Origin: Spartobacteria bacterium UBA5019
Lineage (GTDB): Bacteria; Verrucomicrobiota; Verrucomicrobiia; Chthoniobacterales; Terrimicrobiaceae
Assembly (NCBI GenBank): GCA_002396485.1
Contig: DGXZ01000053.1
Coordinates: forward strand, 1 to 16,971
Direction: 5' to 3'
DNA length: 16,971 bases
Part shown: one piece after another, positions 1-7,412 of the stretch
How positions within the stretch are numbered: the first letter of the stretch is position 1
Layout of the letters: the number at the start of each line of letters is the position of its first letter
Notes under the pieces: generated by a model
What the model was told of the DNA's origin: nothing
Databases searched by the model: none
Seen by the model: the letters and a program-made list of their open reading frames with translations, nothing else
Translations under genes and position numbers: made by a program

Positions 1-41
1 ATTTTGTCCAATATCCGGTATCGGGTTTAACTGGCCATTCT

Positions 42-62
42 CCTCCGTGCTCTCTGCGTGGA
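42..62. repeat. Remnant of a 'ctctgtg' type repeat arm
   Basis: The stretch cctccgtgctctctgcgtgg resembles the right arm of the inverted repeat at 12171-12202. The first 16 aligned bases differ mainly by three C/T changes. It has no partner arm inside the window, so it is either a truncated copy or the right arm of an element that begins left of the window. The match is short, so homology is only suggested. Confidence 0.35.
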
Positions 63-204
63 CTCGCTCGCACCCGCTCGGCGAGCCCTTGGGGCCAACC
101 TTCGGTTGATTTATCTCACAGGCCCCGCCTTTTCGATTGGGGGTAATTCTTTTGAGAAAGCTGAGGCAGTGAGGGGGGAGTACAGCTTCGCAATTCACAG
201 GAAT

Positions 205-220
205 TGTTCCACGTGGAACG
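205..220. other. Putative parS chromosome-partition site
   Basis: The sequence TGTTCCACGTGGAACG contains a perfect 14-bp palindrome (206-219). It matches the chromosomal parS form TGTTCCACGTGGAACA at 15 of 16 positions. ParB binds such sites and, with ParA and SMC, organises and segregates the origin region of many bacterial chromosomes. It lies in a gene-poor stretch, as many parS sites do. A 16-base match with at most one mismatch is expected by chance roughly 2 times in 10,000 windows of this length. No parA, parB or dnaA is visible here, so function is inferred from sequence alone. Confidence 0.6.
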
Positions 221-390
221 CTTGGGAGAACACGGGAGAAAAACAAAGGTTTTTTCGGGGAGGGCTTGAAAAACAGACCCCTAAAATGGCGTTAAATGAG
301 TTTTTATTGGAAAAGAGGGGCGTGATACCGGAACGGCGGCGAAAGCGACAGGAGGGCGTTTAATGAGAAAATACGGATGGGTGGATTTTG

Positions 391-499
391 GACAGAATTG
401 ACAGAATCCAGAAGTAGAGACTGGCAAAATGGAAGGGGATGAAATTTGGGATGGCGGGCATTCGGTCCACGCCATTCCGTAAATTCTGTTTATTCTGTC
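391..499. repeat. Nested imperfect inverted-repeat element ('gacagaat')
   Basis: The outer arms are 391-407 (gacagaattgacagaat) and 483-499. The second is the reverse complement of the first at 15 of 17 positions. Inside lies a second hairpin, 448-456 against 470-478, with 8 of 9 positions pairing. Each arm itself carries two 'gacagaat'-like units. The symmetry and the lack of coding content suggest a REP-like or miniature non-coding element. It differs in sequence from the element at 12062-12202 but has a similar plan. Confidence 0.55.
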
Positions 500-681
500 A
501 CACGTCCTTTTTTTCGCAGGCTTTCGCCTCCGGGCAGCAGCAGCACACTGTGCAGAAAGGCGGGTGCAGCGCACAAGTAATGGCATTTCAGGCTTTAAAC
601 ATTTGTTTTCAGTTATTTGAGCAGCATTTATACGATGGCAATCTCTCAAATCCTCTACAGGGAAAACTTCACAAAAAGGAA

Positions 682-708
682 TTGACATCTGGGTTTTGGG
701 GATTTAAT
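682..708 (+). promoter_or_regulatory. Sigma-70-like promoter for the HNH gene
   Basis: A perfect TTGACA at 682-687 is followed after 15 bases by TTTAAT at 703-708, which matches TATAAT at 5 of 6 positions. The spacer is shorter than the usual 17. Transcription would begin near 715, about 30 bases before the ATG at 745. This supports starting the HNH protein there and not in the upstream in-frame extension. Confidence 0.45.
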
Positions 709-744
709 TCTGCGCGGGTCAGCGGGGACTTCCGTCTGAAGGGG

Positions 745-1386
745 ATGTCCGAAGCCGACTCCAACACCTTTATGCAATCGGTTCTCGATACACCCGTTTT
801 GGTTCTCAACCGCCTCTGGCAGGCGGTGAATACATGCAGTGCCCGCCGCGCATTCACTCTACTCTACCAAGGTCACGCGCAGGTTGTTTCCGCAGAGGGT
901 GGTCAGGGTTTTTTGACCCATGATTTCAAGAGTTGGCAGGATTTTTCGCGGAGCAATCCGGACCCGGAGATGGCGAAAACGGTGTCGATGCGCATTCGGG
1001 TGCCGCGAGTCATTGTGCTGCTGCTCTTCGAGCGTCTGCCGAAGAAGGAAGTGAAGTTCACGCGCCAGAATGTTTTTGAGAGGGACAACAACACTTGCCA
1101 GTATTGCAACAAGGTTTTTTCGCGCGAGATGCTGAACTTGGATCACATCATGCCGAGGGATCGCGGCGGGCAGACGAATTGGGAGAACATCGTTTGTTCG
1201 TGCATTCCCTGCAACACGCGCAAGGGAAACAGGCTCCCGCACGAGGTCGGCATGGCGCTCATCCGCAAGCCCAAGCGTCCGCGCTGGAGGCCGTTCTTAA
1301 ACATCTCGGTATCGGCCCACCCGCACGAGAGCTGGCGTCACTTCCTCGACATCGCTTATTGGAATGTCGAGTTGGGCGACGGGTGA
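745..1386 (+). CDS. HNH endonuclease domain protein
   Basis: A 213-residue protein with a C-terminal HNH nuclease domain. The domain has a CxxC pair (C118, C121), the core Asp-His pair (D133, H134, in LDHIMPRDRGG), an Asn-rich middle (N145, N148) and a second zinc CxxC (C153, C156) followed by NTRKGN. HNH proteins of this small free-standing type are probable metal-dependent DNA nucleases; the substrate is unknown. The N-terminal half (VLVLNRLWQAV, then RRAFTLLY) is typical of this family. The same frame stays open upstream to 439, but that part runs through repeat DNA. A promoter lies just upstream of 745. ATG 772 is an alternative start. No phage or restriction partner is adjacent. A terminator follows. 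Confidence 0.85.
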   Translation: MSEADSNTFMQSVLDTPVLVLNRLWQAVNTCSARRAFTLLYQGHAQVVSAEGGQGFLTHDFKSWQDFSRSNPDPEMAKTVSMRIRVPRVIVLLLFERLPKKEVKFTRQNVFERDNNTCQYCNKVFSREMLNLDHIMPRDRGGQTNWENIVCSCIPCNTRKGNRLPHEVGMALIRKPKRPRWRPFLNISVSAHPHESWRHFLDIAYWNVELGDG

Positions 1387-1492
1387 TTCCGACCGGATTG
1401 TTCGGGCAAATCCAAGGGCCCGAAAAAAAATGAAAATACTTCTTGCGCGTAAACAGAACTCGTGAGAGGTTAGAAGCGTTCTGGGGGGAACA

Positions 1493-1530
1493 GCAGGCCG
1501 TCGTGACACTCGTCGCGGCGGCCTGCAACT
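1493..1530 (+). terminator. Rho-independent terminator after the HNH gene
   Basis: A 14-bp stem (1493-1506 with 1513-1526, including two G-T wobble pairs) encloses a six-base loop and is followed by aactttta. It lies in the convergent gap between the HNH gene and lipB. The T-rich side faces right, so it serves the plus-strand HNH transcript. Confidence 0.65.
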
Positions 1531-1559
1531 TTTATAGGGGCTGAAGATTCAGCAGAAAC

Positions 1560-2192
1560 TCAGGCTTCAGGTGCCGCCGAGAGTTGAGGAAGCATCTCTT
1601 CAAAAAGCCGCGCAGCCTCTTGCAGAGCGGCTTCAAAGTCGATCCGCATACGGCTCTCGCGTTCGAGACTGGTCATTTCCACGCCGGCGAGGCCGCAGGG
1701 AGTGATACTTGAGAAGGCAGCGGTGGAGCTGGCAAGGATATTTATGGCGAAGCCGTGCATGGAAATCCATTTGCGAACGCCGACGCCGAGCGAAGCGAGT
1801 TTTCGTTCACCGACCCACACGCCAGTGAGGCCTTCGCGGCGCTGGGCGGTGACGCCGAAGCCTGCGGAGAAGCGAATGAGATACTCTTCGAGAAAGCGGA
1901 GGTAGAGGTGGAGGTCGCGTCCACGCGTGTTGAGGTCGAGAATGGGATAGCCCGTGAGCTGGCCCGGGCCGTGGTAGGTGGCCTGCCCGCCGCGATTGGT
2001 CTCGAAGACGGCATGCGGGAGGCCTTCACGCAAACTCGAGCGGTCGCGTGTGCGACCGATGGTGTAGACGGGCTCGTGCTCCAGAAGGATGAGCGTTTCG
2101 TCGCTCTCACCACGTTGAACCTGCCCGACGAGCTGCTCCTGGAGCGCGAGCGCGGATTCAAAGGTGAGTCGACCAGGAAAGAGGATTTTCAT
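1560..2192 (-). CDS. lipB: Octanoyltransferase LipB
   Basis: LipB transfers octanoyl from octanoyl-ACP to the lipoyl domains of pyruvate and 2-oxoglutarate dehydrogenases and the glycine cleavage H protein, the first step of lipoate synthesis in the cytoplasm. At 210 residues it has the family's usual length. The signature RGGQATYHGPGQ (67-78) and GYPILDL are intact. The catalytic Lys is K131 in RKLASLGV, and the acyl-accepting Cys is C166 in PCGL, followed by EMTSL. The ATG overlaps the ruvC stop as ATGA, so the two genes are probably translationally coupled within one minus-strand operon. No lipA is seen nearby. The assignment is secure. Confidence 0.97.
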   Translation of the reverse strand: MKILFPGRLTFESALALQEQLVGQVQRGESDETLILLEHEPVYTIGRTRDRSSLREGLPHAVFETNRGGQATYHGPGQLTGYPILDLNTRGRDLHLYLRFLEEYLIRFSAGFGVTAQRREGLTGVWVGERKLASLGVGVRKWISMHGFAINILASSTAAFSSITPCGLAGVEMTSLERESRMRIDFEAALQEAARLFEEMLPQLSAAPEA

Positions 2193-2698
2193 CGGCGGCG
2201 AAGTGTGGCGGGAGCCGAGAATTTGGTGGTTTGAAAATGCGTGAAGCCAACCGCAATGGCATCCGCCGCGTCAGGCGGCGGAGTGACCGTGAGGCCCAGC
2301 AGTGTGCGGACCATGAAAGCGACTTGCGTTTTTTGCGCGGCGCCGGTGCCCACAATAGCCTGCTTCACGCGACGCGGGGCGTATTCGTGGATGGGCAACC
2401 CGCGCTGCGCTGCAGCCAGCAGAACGGCTCCACGGGCTGAGCCAAGAGTGATGGCCGTGGGAAAACTCTGCACATAGATTACGCTCTCGATGGCGATGGC
2501 TCCGGGCTGGAAGCGCAATATGGCATCCGTGAGGCGCGTGTGGATTTCCAACAAGCAGCCGGGAACCGTGAGCTTCGGGGAATTTTTTATGACATCGAAA
2601 TGCAGACACCGCACTTTGCCGGCCGAGCGCTGAAGCACGGCGAAACCAGTTCCGCGTAGAGAGGGATCAACCGCAAGCAGAATTTCATCGGCATCCAT
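2189..2698 (-). CDS. ruvC: Crossover junction endodeoxyribonuclease RuvC
   Basis: RuvC resolves Holliday junctions during homologous recombination, normally working on the RuvAB branch-migration complex. The 169-residue protein shows the RNase-H-like fold signatures. The acidic active site is D11 (AVDPSLRGTGFAV), E71 (AIAIESVIY), D143 and D146 (PPDAADAIAV), at the spacing known from E. coli RuvC (D7, E66, D138, D141). The basic segment RRVKQAIVGTGAAQKTQV matches the family. ruvA and ruvB are not in the window. It starts 12 bases after the stop of the small secreted-protein gene and overlaps lipB by four bases, so it is the middle gene of a probable three-gene operon. No clear Shine-Dalgarno sequence is present. 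Confidence 0.96.
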   Translation of the reverse strand: MDADEILLAVDPSLRGTGFAVLQRSAGKVRCLHFDVIKNSPKLTVPGCLLEIHTRLTDAILRFQPGAIAIESVIYVQSFPTAITLGSARGAVLLAAAQRGLPIHEYAPRRVKQAIVGTGAAQKTQVAFMVRTLLGLTVTPPPDAADAIAVGFTHFQTTKFSAPATLRRR

Positions 2699-2710
2699 TC
2701 AACGAAGACA

Positions 2711-3109
2711 TCAAAAGTTGCGGAATGTCATGGCGCCAGCGGCGGGCTCGAATTCATCAGGCTTCTCGCCGTTTTTGAGATAAGCCACGGTCTTGTCGCC
2801 CTCGAGGGGAATCGTGACTTGTCCAGGGCCGACAAAGCTTGGCGGGCGCGCGGCGAGGGTGAAGAGAATATTCACCATGCCGCCGGGTTGAAGATTTGCC
2901 GAGGAGCGATGGACCTTTGCGATACGTGCAACGATTTCCACATCTTGCTGGCCGGGATCGGCGCCGGGCTTGATATCCACCCGCAGAATTTCGACTTCCA
3001 AATACTCGGGAGCGGCGGCCTGCATCTGCTCGTAGGCAGAAGGCGGAAGCTCGGCGTGCAAGCTGACGAGAAAAAACACGGCGGCGAGGGCTGTCAGAAA
3101 CTGTCGCAT
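2711..3109 (-). CDS. Small secreted protein of unknown function
   Basis: A 132-residue protein with a clear signal peptide (residues 1-19, ending SLHA before ELPP). The mature part looks like a single small beta-rich domain (YLEVEILRVDI, QDVEIVARIAKVHR, GQVTIPLEGDKTVAYL). I do not recognise the family. The same frame stays open far upstream, but I start at the ATG that gives the signal peptide; the upstream part runs into the divergent flippase-like gene. A weak AGAAG lies about nine bases before the ATG. It is the first gene of the ruvC-lipB operon. An exported protein next to ruvC has no obvious functional link, so the grouping may be incidental. Confidence 0.7.
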   Translation of the reverse strand: MRQFLTALAAVFFLVSLHAELPPSAYEQMQAAAPEYLEVEILRVDIKPGADPGQQDVEIVARIAKVHRSSANLQPGGMVNILFTLAARPPSFVGPGQVTIPLEGDKTVAYLKNGEKPDEFEPAAGAMTFRNF

Positions 3110-3217
3110 GGGAAACTTCTGGCCGTCGCAGGCTGGATGCGCAAGCGAATCCGTGCAGGCAAATCTTTCGGATGCCGCGCCACATGCGGTGTGGTAAGAC
3201 ATCGCCGCACGCCGCAC

Positions 3218-4201
3218 ATGAAAAAATCTCTCCTTCCGATCCTGCAAGCGGCGGTCACCATTTACATTTTCGCGAGGCTTTTTGGGGATGCCGAGTTGAG
3301 GCAAAATGCGGCACGGGCCTTGGCGGCGGCAGATTTCACCTGGCTGGTTGGCGCCACCTGCGCGGCAGCGCTGAGTGAGATTCTCTGCGCAACGAGATGG
3401 TGGGTGATCTTGCACGCCTTCGGCCTTCCACTGCGGTGGCGGGATGCCGTGGCATTCTCCGCTATCGGGCTTTTTTACTCCCTCGGCCTGCCCGGCTCGG
3501 CGGGAGGGGATGCCGTAAGGACGATGCATCTGATGCGACTTTTCCCTGAGAAAAAGATGGCATCGGCCTTCTCGGTCCTCGCAGACCGCCTCTGCGGGCT
3601 GGTGGCGCTGGTGGCCTTCATGACGGTATCTCTGGCGTGGAATCATGACATCTTTCTCTCAGGAGAAATAGGACGAGGCATCGTGCTGTCTGCGACGTGC
3701 CTGCTGGGAGGCACCTTGCTTCTGCTCGGCTTGTGGTGGACGACATCCATCCCTGCGCTCGGCGATTTCGTGAGGCGGAGACATCCACGTTTCAGCCCGC
3801 ACCTGCTCGAATCCGGAGCAATTTTTCAACAGATGGCGCAACGACCACGCGCGGTGGCGAGCGGATGCATCCTTGCCACAATCGCTCTGGCAGCCCACTT
3901 CCTAGGATACTATTTCAGCTCCTTGGCATTTGGGTCTCCGCTACAAATAGGCAGCATTTTTTCCATCATGCCCATCGTGGACACTCTCACCATGCTGCCT
4001 GTGGCGCTCTATGGACTGGGCTTGCGCGAGGCCCTCTTCAACGCCCTGCTGGGTGCTTTTTTCGGCACACCTTCAGCTACGGCGACACTCATTTCACTTG
4101 GAGGATTTGGCGCCCAGGCGGCGGTGGCACTTTGCGGAGTTTTGTTTCTGCCATTCTTCAAATTCCTCGGGCCCGCATCTGAAACAAGGGGTCAAAAATA
4201 A
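3218..4201 (+). CDS. Flippase-like membrane protein (LPG synthase TM region / UPF0104 type)
   Basis: A 327-residue polytopic inner-membrane protein of the family related to the membrane half of MprF (lysylphosphatidylglycerol synthase). Members are thought to move lipids or lipid-linked sugars across the membrane. Family signatures are LPGSAGGDAVRTMHLMR, then SVLADRLCGLVALV, and near the end TMLPVALYGLGLREALF (the usual lP...G.G.rE pattern). Several hydrophobic helices span the length. There is no C-terminal aminoacyl-transferase domain, so lysyl transfer is not expected. I choose the ATG at 3218; the open frame continues upstream but overlaps the divergent secreted-protein gene. No Shine-Dalgarno sequence is seen. 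The next gene begins 14 bases downstream, suggesting co-transcription. Confidence 0.85.
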   Translation: MKKSLLPILQAAVTIYIFARLFGDAELRQNAARALAAADFTWLVGATCAAALSEILCATRWWVILHAFGLPLRWRDAVAFSAIGLFYSLGLPGSAGGDAVRTMHLMRLFPEKKMASAFSVLADRLCGLVALVAFMTVSLAWNHDIFLSGEIGRGIVLSATCLLGGTLLLLGLWWTTSIPALGDFVRRRHPRFSPHLLESGAIFQQMAQRPRAVASGCILATIALAAHFLGYYFSSLAFGSPLQIGSIFSIMPIVDTLTMLPVALYGLGLREALFNALLGAFFGTPSATATLISLGGFGAQAAVALCGVLFLPFFKFLGPASETRGQK

Positions 4202-4215
4202 GCTCAACGTCGTGG

Positions 4216-4602
4216 TTGGAATTTCACAGCGAATCGACTAGCAGTGATGCTGTGCAGCCCATCCGCTCCAAACGACGCAGAAATCCCGAGGTCTGGCACA
4301 AGGCCAACCGTATGATGATTGCTCTAATCATCGCAGGCTGTGCGGCCGTGGCTGTAGCCGCATTTTATCCGGAAATCGTCCGCCATCGCTCGCTCACCAA
4401 CCAACTCGCCGAGGAGAAAGGCGTCCTCGCCGAGGAGGAACTCAAGAAGGCCCGCCGCGGCCGCGAGGTGGATCTACTGAAAAATGACAGCGAATATGTC
4501 GAAATCATCGCGCGCGACCGCATCGGCGTTATGAAGGAAGGCGAAACGATTTACCGCCTTGATACGCCAGCTGCGCTGATCGAAAAGCAGAGCGCGAACT
4601 GA
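4216..4602 (+). CDS. FtsB/DivIC-like septum formation protein
   Basis: A small bitopic membrane protein with the FtsB/DivIC layout: a basic cytoplasmic N-terminus (SKRRRNPEVWHK), one transmembrane helix (about residues 34-51), a periplasmic coiled coil rich in Glu, Lys and Arg (about 57-88), and a C-terminal motif, SEYVEIIARDRIGVMKEGE, matching the family's '.yiE..AR..lg.vk.GE' pattern. In other bacteria FtsB joins FtsL and FtsQ (or DivIC joins FtsL and DivIB) to activate septal peptidoglycan synthesis. The start is uncertain: TTG 4216 gives 128 residues, while GTG 4252 or ATG 4312 would shorten it. It follows the flippase-like gene closely and precedes prfB by 56 bases. Confidence 0.85.
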   Translation: MEFHSESTSSDAVQPIRSKRRRNPEVWHKANRMMIALIIAGCAAVAVAAFYPEIVRHRSLTNQLAEEKGVLAEEELKKARRGREVDLLKNDSEYVEIIARDRIGVMKEGETIYRLDTPAALIEKQSAN

Positions 4603-4658
4603 ATGTTTCGAGAATTAAGTTTAAAGCGGCGGCAGGCGGCTGTAGTGTCTCCGGCTCA

Positions 4659-5796
4659 ATGAACGAAGAACTTCAGAATTTGGACACCTCCGCGATCAAA
4701 GGCCGCCTGGCCTCGTTGCGGAGGTTTCTTTGACTTGCCGGCCCTGACCCAAAAACTCTCTGAAATCGAGGCGCGCATGGCCGATCCGGATTTCTGGGAC
4801 AATCGCGAACGCGCCCAGCGCGATGTCGCAGAAGTATCCTCGCTGCGCTCAAAAATCCAACCCATGCAGGTGCTGGAATCCCGCACCGCCGATCTTGATG
4901 TGCTCCGTGAACTCGCATTGGAGGAGGCGCCTGAGAACCAAGCCGCCGCTGCCGCCGAGGTGATGGCGGAGTTTTCCGCGATCCAAAAAGACCTCGATAA
5001 ATTCGAGATCACCGCCCTGCTCTCGGGCCCGTACGACAACTGCCCCGCCTTCCTTTCCATCAATGCCGGAGCGGGCGGCACCGAGTCTTGCGATTGGGCC
5101 GATATGCTCATCCGCATGTATCAGCGCTGGATGGAACGCCACGGACTCGAGTGTGCGATCACAGACATCCAGCTCGGCGACGAAGCGGGTATCAAATCCG
5201 CCACGCTGCGCGTCACCGGCGAGAACGCCTACGGCTACCTGCAGACCGAGCGCGGAGTCCATCGTCTCGTGCGCATTTCACCCTTCGACTCGAACAAACG
5301 CCGCCACACTTCCTTCGCAGGCGTGGATGTCGTGCCGGAGATCGAGGATGTTCCGGTCGAGGTCAACGAGGCGGACATCAAGCTCGACACCTTCCGCGCC
5401 GGCGGCAAGGGCGGGCAGAATGTGAACAAGGTGGAAACCGCCGTGCGCCTCACCCACATCCCCTCCGGAATCGTGGTGGCCTGCCAGGCCGAGCGCAGCC
5501 AGGGCCGGAACCGCGAACTCGCCCTCCAACTCCTCAAGGCGAAACTTTTCCAGATCGAAAGCGACAAAAAACGCGCCGAAGTGGATCGCCAATACGGCGA
5601 GAAAGGCGATGTCGCCTGGGGAAACCAAATCCGCAGCTATGTCTTCCAGCCCTACCAGATGGTCAAAGACCTCCGCACCGGCGTGAAAACCGGCGACATC
5701 CAAGCCGTGATGGATGGCGACATCGACGCCTTCATCGAAGGAAAACTCCGTGGCCTCACCTACAAAAAAGGCGAGAGCGACGAGGAAGAGGATTAA
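4659..5796 (+). CDS. prfB: Peptide chain release factor 2, programmed +1 frameshift
   Basis: RF2 reads UGA and UAA stop codons and triggers peptide release. The first 24 codons start at ATG 4659 and end at an in-frame TGA (4731-4733). Translation continues in the +1 frame from GAC at 4732, giving a 378-residue product (4659-4730 joined to 4732-5796). The slip site CTT TGA C is preceded by GGAGG (4720-4724) three bases away, the classic arrangement in which low RF2 stalls the ribosome and favours the shift. The stop-recognition SPF motif is at about residues 207-209 and the catalytic GGQ (in GGKGGQNVNK) at about 251-253, both close to their E. coli positions. The stop overlaps that of the convergent gene. 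Confidence 0.97.
4720..4734 (+). promoter_or_regulatory. RF2 programmed frameshift signal
   Basis: GGAGG, a three-base spacer, then CTT TGA C. The SD-like element pairs with 16S rRNA in the elongating ribosome and pushes the P-site tRNA-Leu one base forward at the UGA. This makes RF2 synthesis depend inversely on RF2 level. The element is recognised from the well-studied prfB case, and the reading frames on both sides fit it exactly. Confidence 0.95.
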
Positions 5797-7235
5797 ACGC
5801 GCTGGCGCGAATTTCGGAAACGCAACAGAAAGATGGCGGCTACGGACAGCAGAAGCAGGCTCGAAGGCTCTGGAACAGATGCCGTCCAGGCCAAGCCATA
5901 GTTCACAGAGTCGGTGTCCGAGCTGACAGATAACGCGTAGCGGCCGGGCGACAAATCCTTCGCGTAAATCAACTCCAGGTTATCAACCGTGCTGAGACTT
6001 GCGGCGATTTGACTTCCCACGGCAAAGCCCGTGGCGGAATACAAACGCAAGTCGAGATTGGGAACGATCGTCGAAAAACTATAGGCCGTGAGAAAGGGAT
6101 TGGGATTCGTGTCCGTGGCCGAAACCACGCTGTTCCAGACGAGCGAAGCGGTCAGCGAGAGCGGGCCGGCATCGGATGTAAGGTCGAAGAAATAAACACC
6201 CGGAGCAGCCACGAAAGCCGAGCCAAAATCCCACCCGCGTTCTGAAGCCAAGGTGCCTGCGCTTGAGGCAAACTCGCCACCGCTGAGGATGTCGAAGGAT
6301 GTTTTCACATCGAGTTCCCCGGCTCCATAGCGGGTGTCGAGCGGGGTGGATTCCGAATGTGTCCATGGACTTGCAAACTCCGGCTCCTCTTTGGCGGCAC
6401 CCGCGAGAAGCAGCGAACGAAGAACCACGCTTTCCGAAGCGTTGGACAAAGACGCATTCGCACGCGCAGTCTGCAAAAGCAAGGCCCCGGCTCCCGCCAC
6501 AGTGGGGGTGGCAAAACTCGTGAAAGTGGTCGGCACGACGATATCGGGTTTCGTGCGACCACTTCCATCGAGGGTGGTAGAGCCTGCGCTGTGATCTCCA
6601 TTGGAGAGCCCCACGGCCAGCGCGTTGTGGGACTGGCCGAGCAATACTGGAAGCGAATTTGCGCTGCCATTGTTGACCCCCACGGCGGCAAAGACATTGT
6701 CGCGGGCGAGCATGTAGTCGAAGCGCCGAAGAATTTCCGTGTCGAGTGTTGTGTTGCTGGTGCTTCCGATCCAGCTGTGGTTTTGAATGGGACGGGTCTC
6801 CACGTTGGGAAGCAGAGAAGGCGTGCCAGTACGGAGAAATCCGCTCCCCAGCCAGTTTGCTGCGTCGTAAACATCTATGGAAGCCGAGGTGGCGCTGGAT
6901 CCCATGTCCGGCGCGATCCCGCTCGTTCCGTAAAGAAATTTCCCCACGGTGGTCGAGTGCGAGGAAATCGAGCTATTTCCCCCCGAGAGAAAGGAAAAGG
7001 ACTTGCCGACGAAGGCGCTGGAATCTGGCCTGTAAGATCCCGACTCCGGCGCCTCCACCTGCGTCACAGAGACCCCCGCTCCCGTAGGCATGGAAGCGCC
7101 GAGCAGATTCTGCAGGGCTGTGAAGCCTATATCCTCCCGTTGTGCCGAGCTCAGTTGGGCGTGTAGAGGGAACGAGAAAAGGCACGCACTGAAGAAGGCA
7201 ATAAACGGAACGCTCTGACGCCATGCGTGCAACAT
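5793..7235 (-). CDS. PEP-CTERM subtilase-like (S8) protein, catalytic Asp missing
   Basis: A 480-residue exported protein with a signal peptide (about 1-26, ending LHAQ) and a C-terminal PEP-CTERM sorting signal: VPEP near residue 454, a hydrophobic helix, then an Arg-rich tail. The body resembles subtilisin-type peptidases. The His motif is SSHSTTVGKFLYGTSGIAPD (H93), the substrate-strand NHS is at 152-154, the oxyanion-type Asn is in AAVGVNN (188-189), and the Ser motif is TSFATPTVAGAGALL (S240). The usual Asp motif (VAVIDTG) reads VSVTQVEA, with Gln where Asp is expected and Glu (E61) two residues later. It may be inactive or use Glu. I start at ATG 7235; TTG 7247 is possible. It is convergent with prfB, with overlapping stops. 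Confidence 0.8.
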   Translation of the reverse strand: MLHAWRQSVPFIAFFSACLFSFPLHAQLSSAQREDIGFTALQNLLGASMPTGAGVSVTQVEAPESGSYRPDSSAFVGKSFSFLSGGNSSISSHSTTVGKFLYGTSGIAPDMGSSATSASIDVYDAANWLGSGFLRTGTPSLLPNVETRPIQNHSWIGSTSNTTLDTEILRRFDYMLARDNVFAAVGVNNGSANSLPVLLGQSHNALAVGLSNGDHSAGSTTLDGSGRTKPDIVVPTTFTSFATPTVAGAGALLLQTARANASLSNASESVVLRSLLLAGAAKEEPEFASPWTHSESTPLDTRYGAGELDVKTSFDILSGGEFASSAGTLASERGWDFGSAFVAAPGVYFFDLTSDAGPLSLTASLVWNSVVSATDTNPNPFLTAYSFSTIVPNLDLRLYSATGFAVGSQIAASLSTVDNLELIYAKDLSPGRYALSVSSDTDSVNYGLAWTASVPEPSSLLLLSVAAIFLLRFRNSRQRV

Positions 7236-7412
7236 GCCTCGAATCAATCCATTCGTGGCCGTTTTTCAAGCACATAATTCCAGCAGACCATCGGCTACAG
7301 GGCGCTCGGCATTCGTTTAAATTGGCGATAATATCCAAATAAACATAAGCTGCTCGTGAAGTAGCAATTCAAGCTGGCTCGCTCCAAAACACTCGACCCA
7401 CCCACTGAAGCC

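Larger units (their letters stand above)
1..744. other. Gene-poor region with repeats and a parS-like site
   Basis: No open frame here looks like a protein gene. The frames present are short, or are built across repeats, and have no recognisable domain. What can be supported is a degenerate 'ctctg' repeat remnant near 42-62, a parS-like palindrome at 205-220, a nested inverted repeat at 391-499 and a promoter at 682-708. The remainder is unassigned. A gene lying mostly left of the window could end here, but I see no evidence of one. Confidence 0.6.

Noticed and set aside
110..120. Possible DnaA box (ttatctcaca)
   Set aside because: It has one base too many compared with TTATNCACA, and no cluster of boxes or AT-rich unwinding region is present, so no origin is called.
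58..363. 101-codon open frame near the left edge
   Set aside because: Low-complexity composition, no ribosome-binding site or domain, and it spans the parS-like palindrome.
281..688. 135-codon minus-strand frame
   Set aside because: Part of it is the translation of the 'gacagaat' repeat (the ...DRINRIYG... string), a known kind of spurious frame.
439..744. 102-residue N-terminal extension of the HNH protein
   Set aside because: It crosses the inverted repeat and a promoter, and has no family resemblance.
3110..3646. Upstream extension of the small secreted-protein frame
   Set aside because: The extension is rich in Arg, His and Gln, lies opposite the flippase-like gene, and would bury the signal peptide inside the protein.
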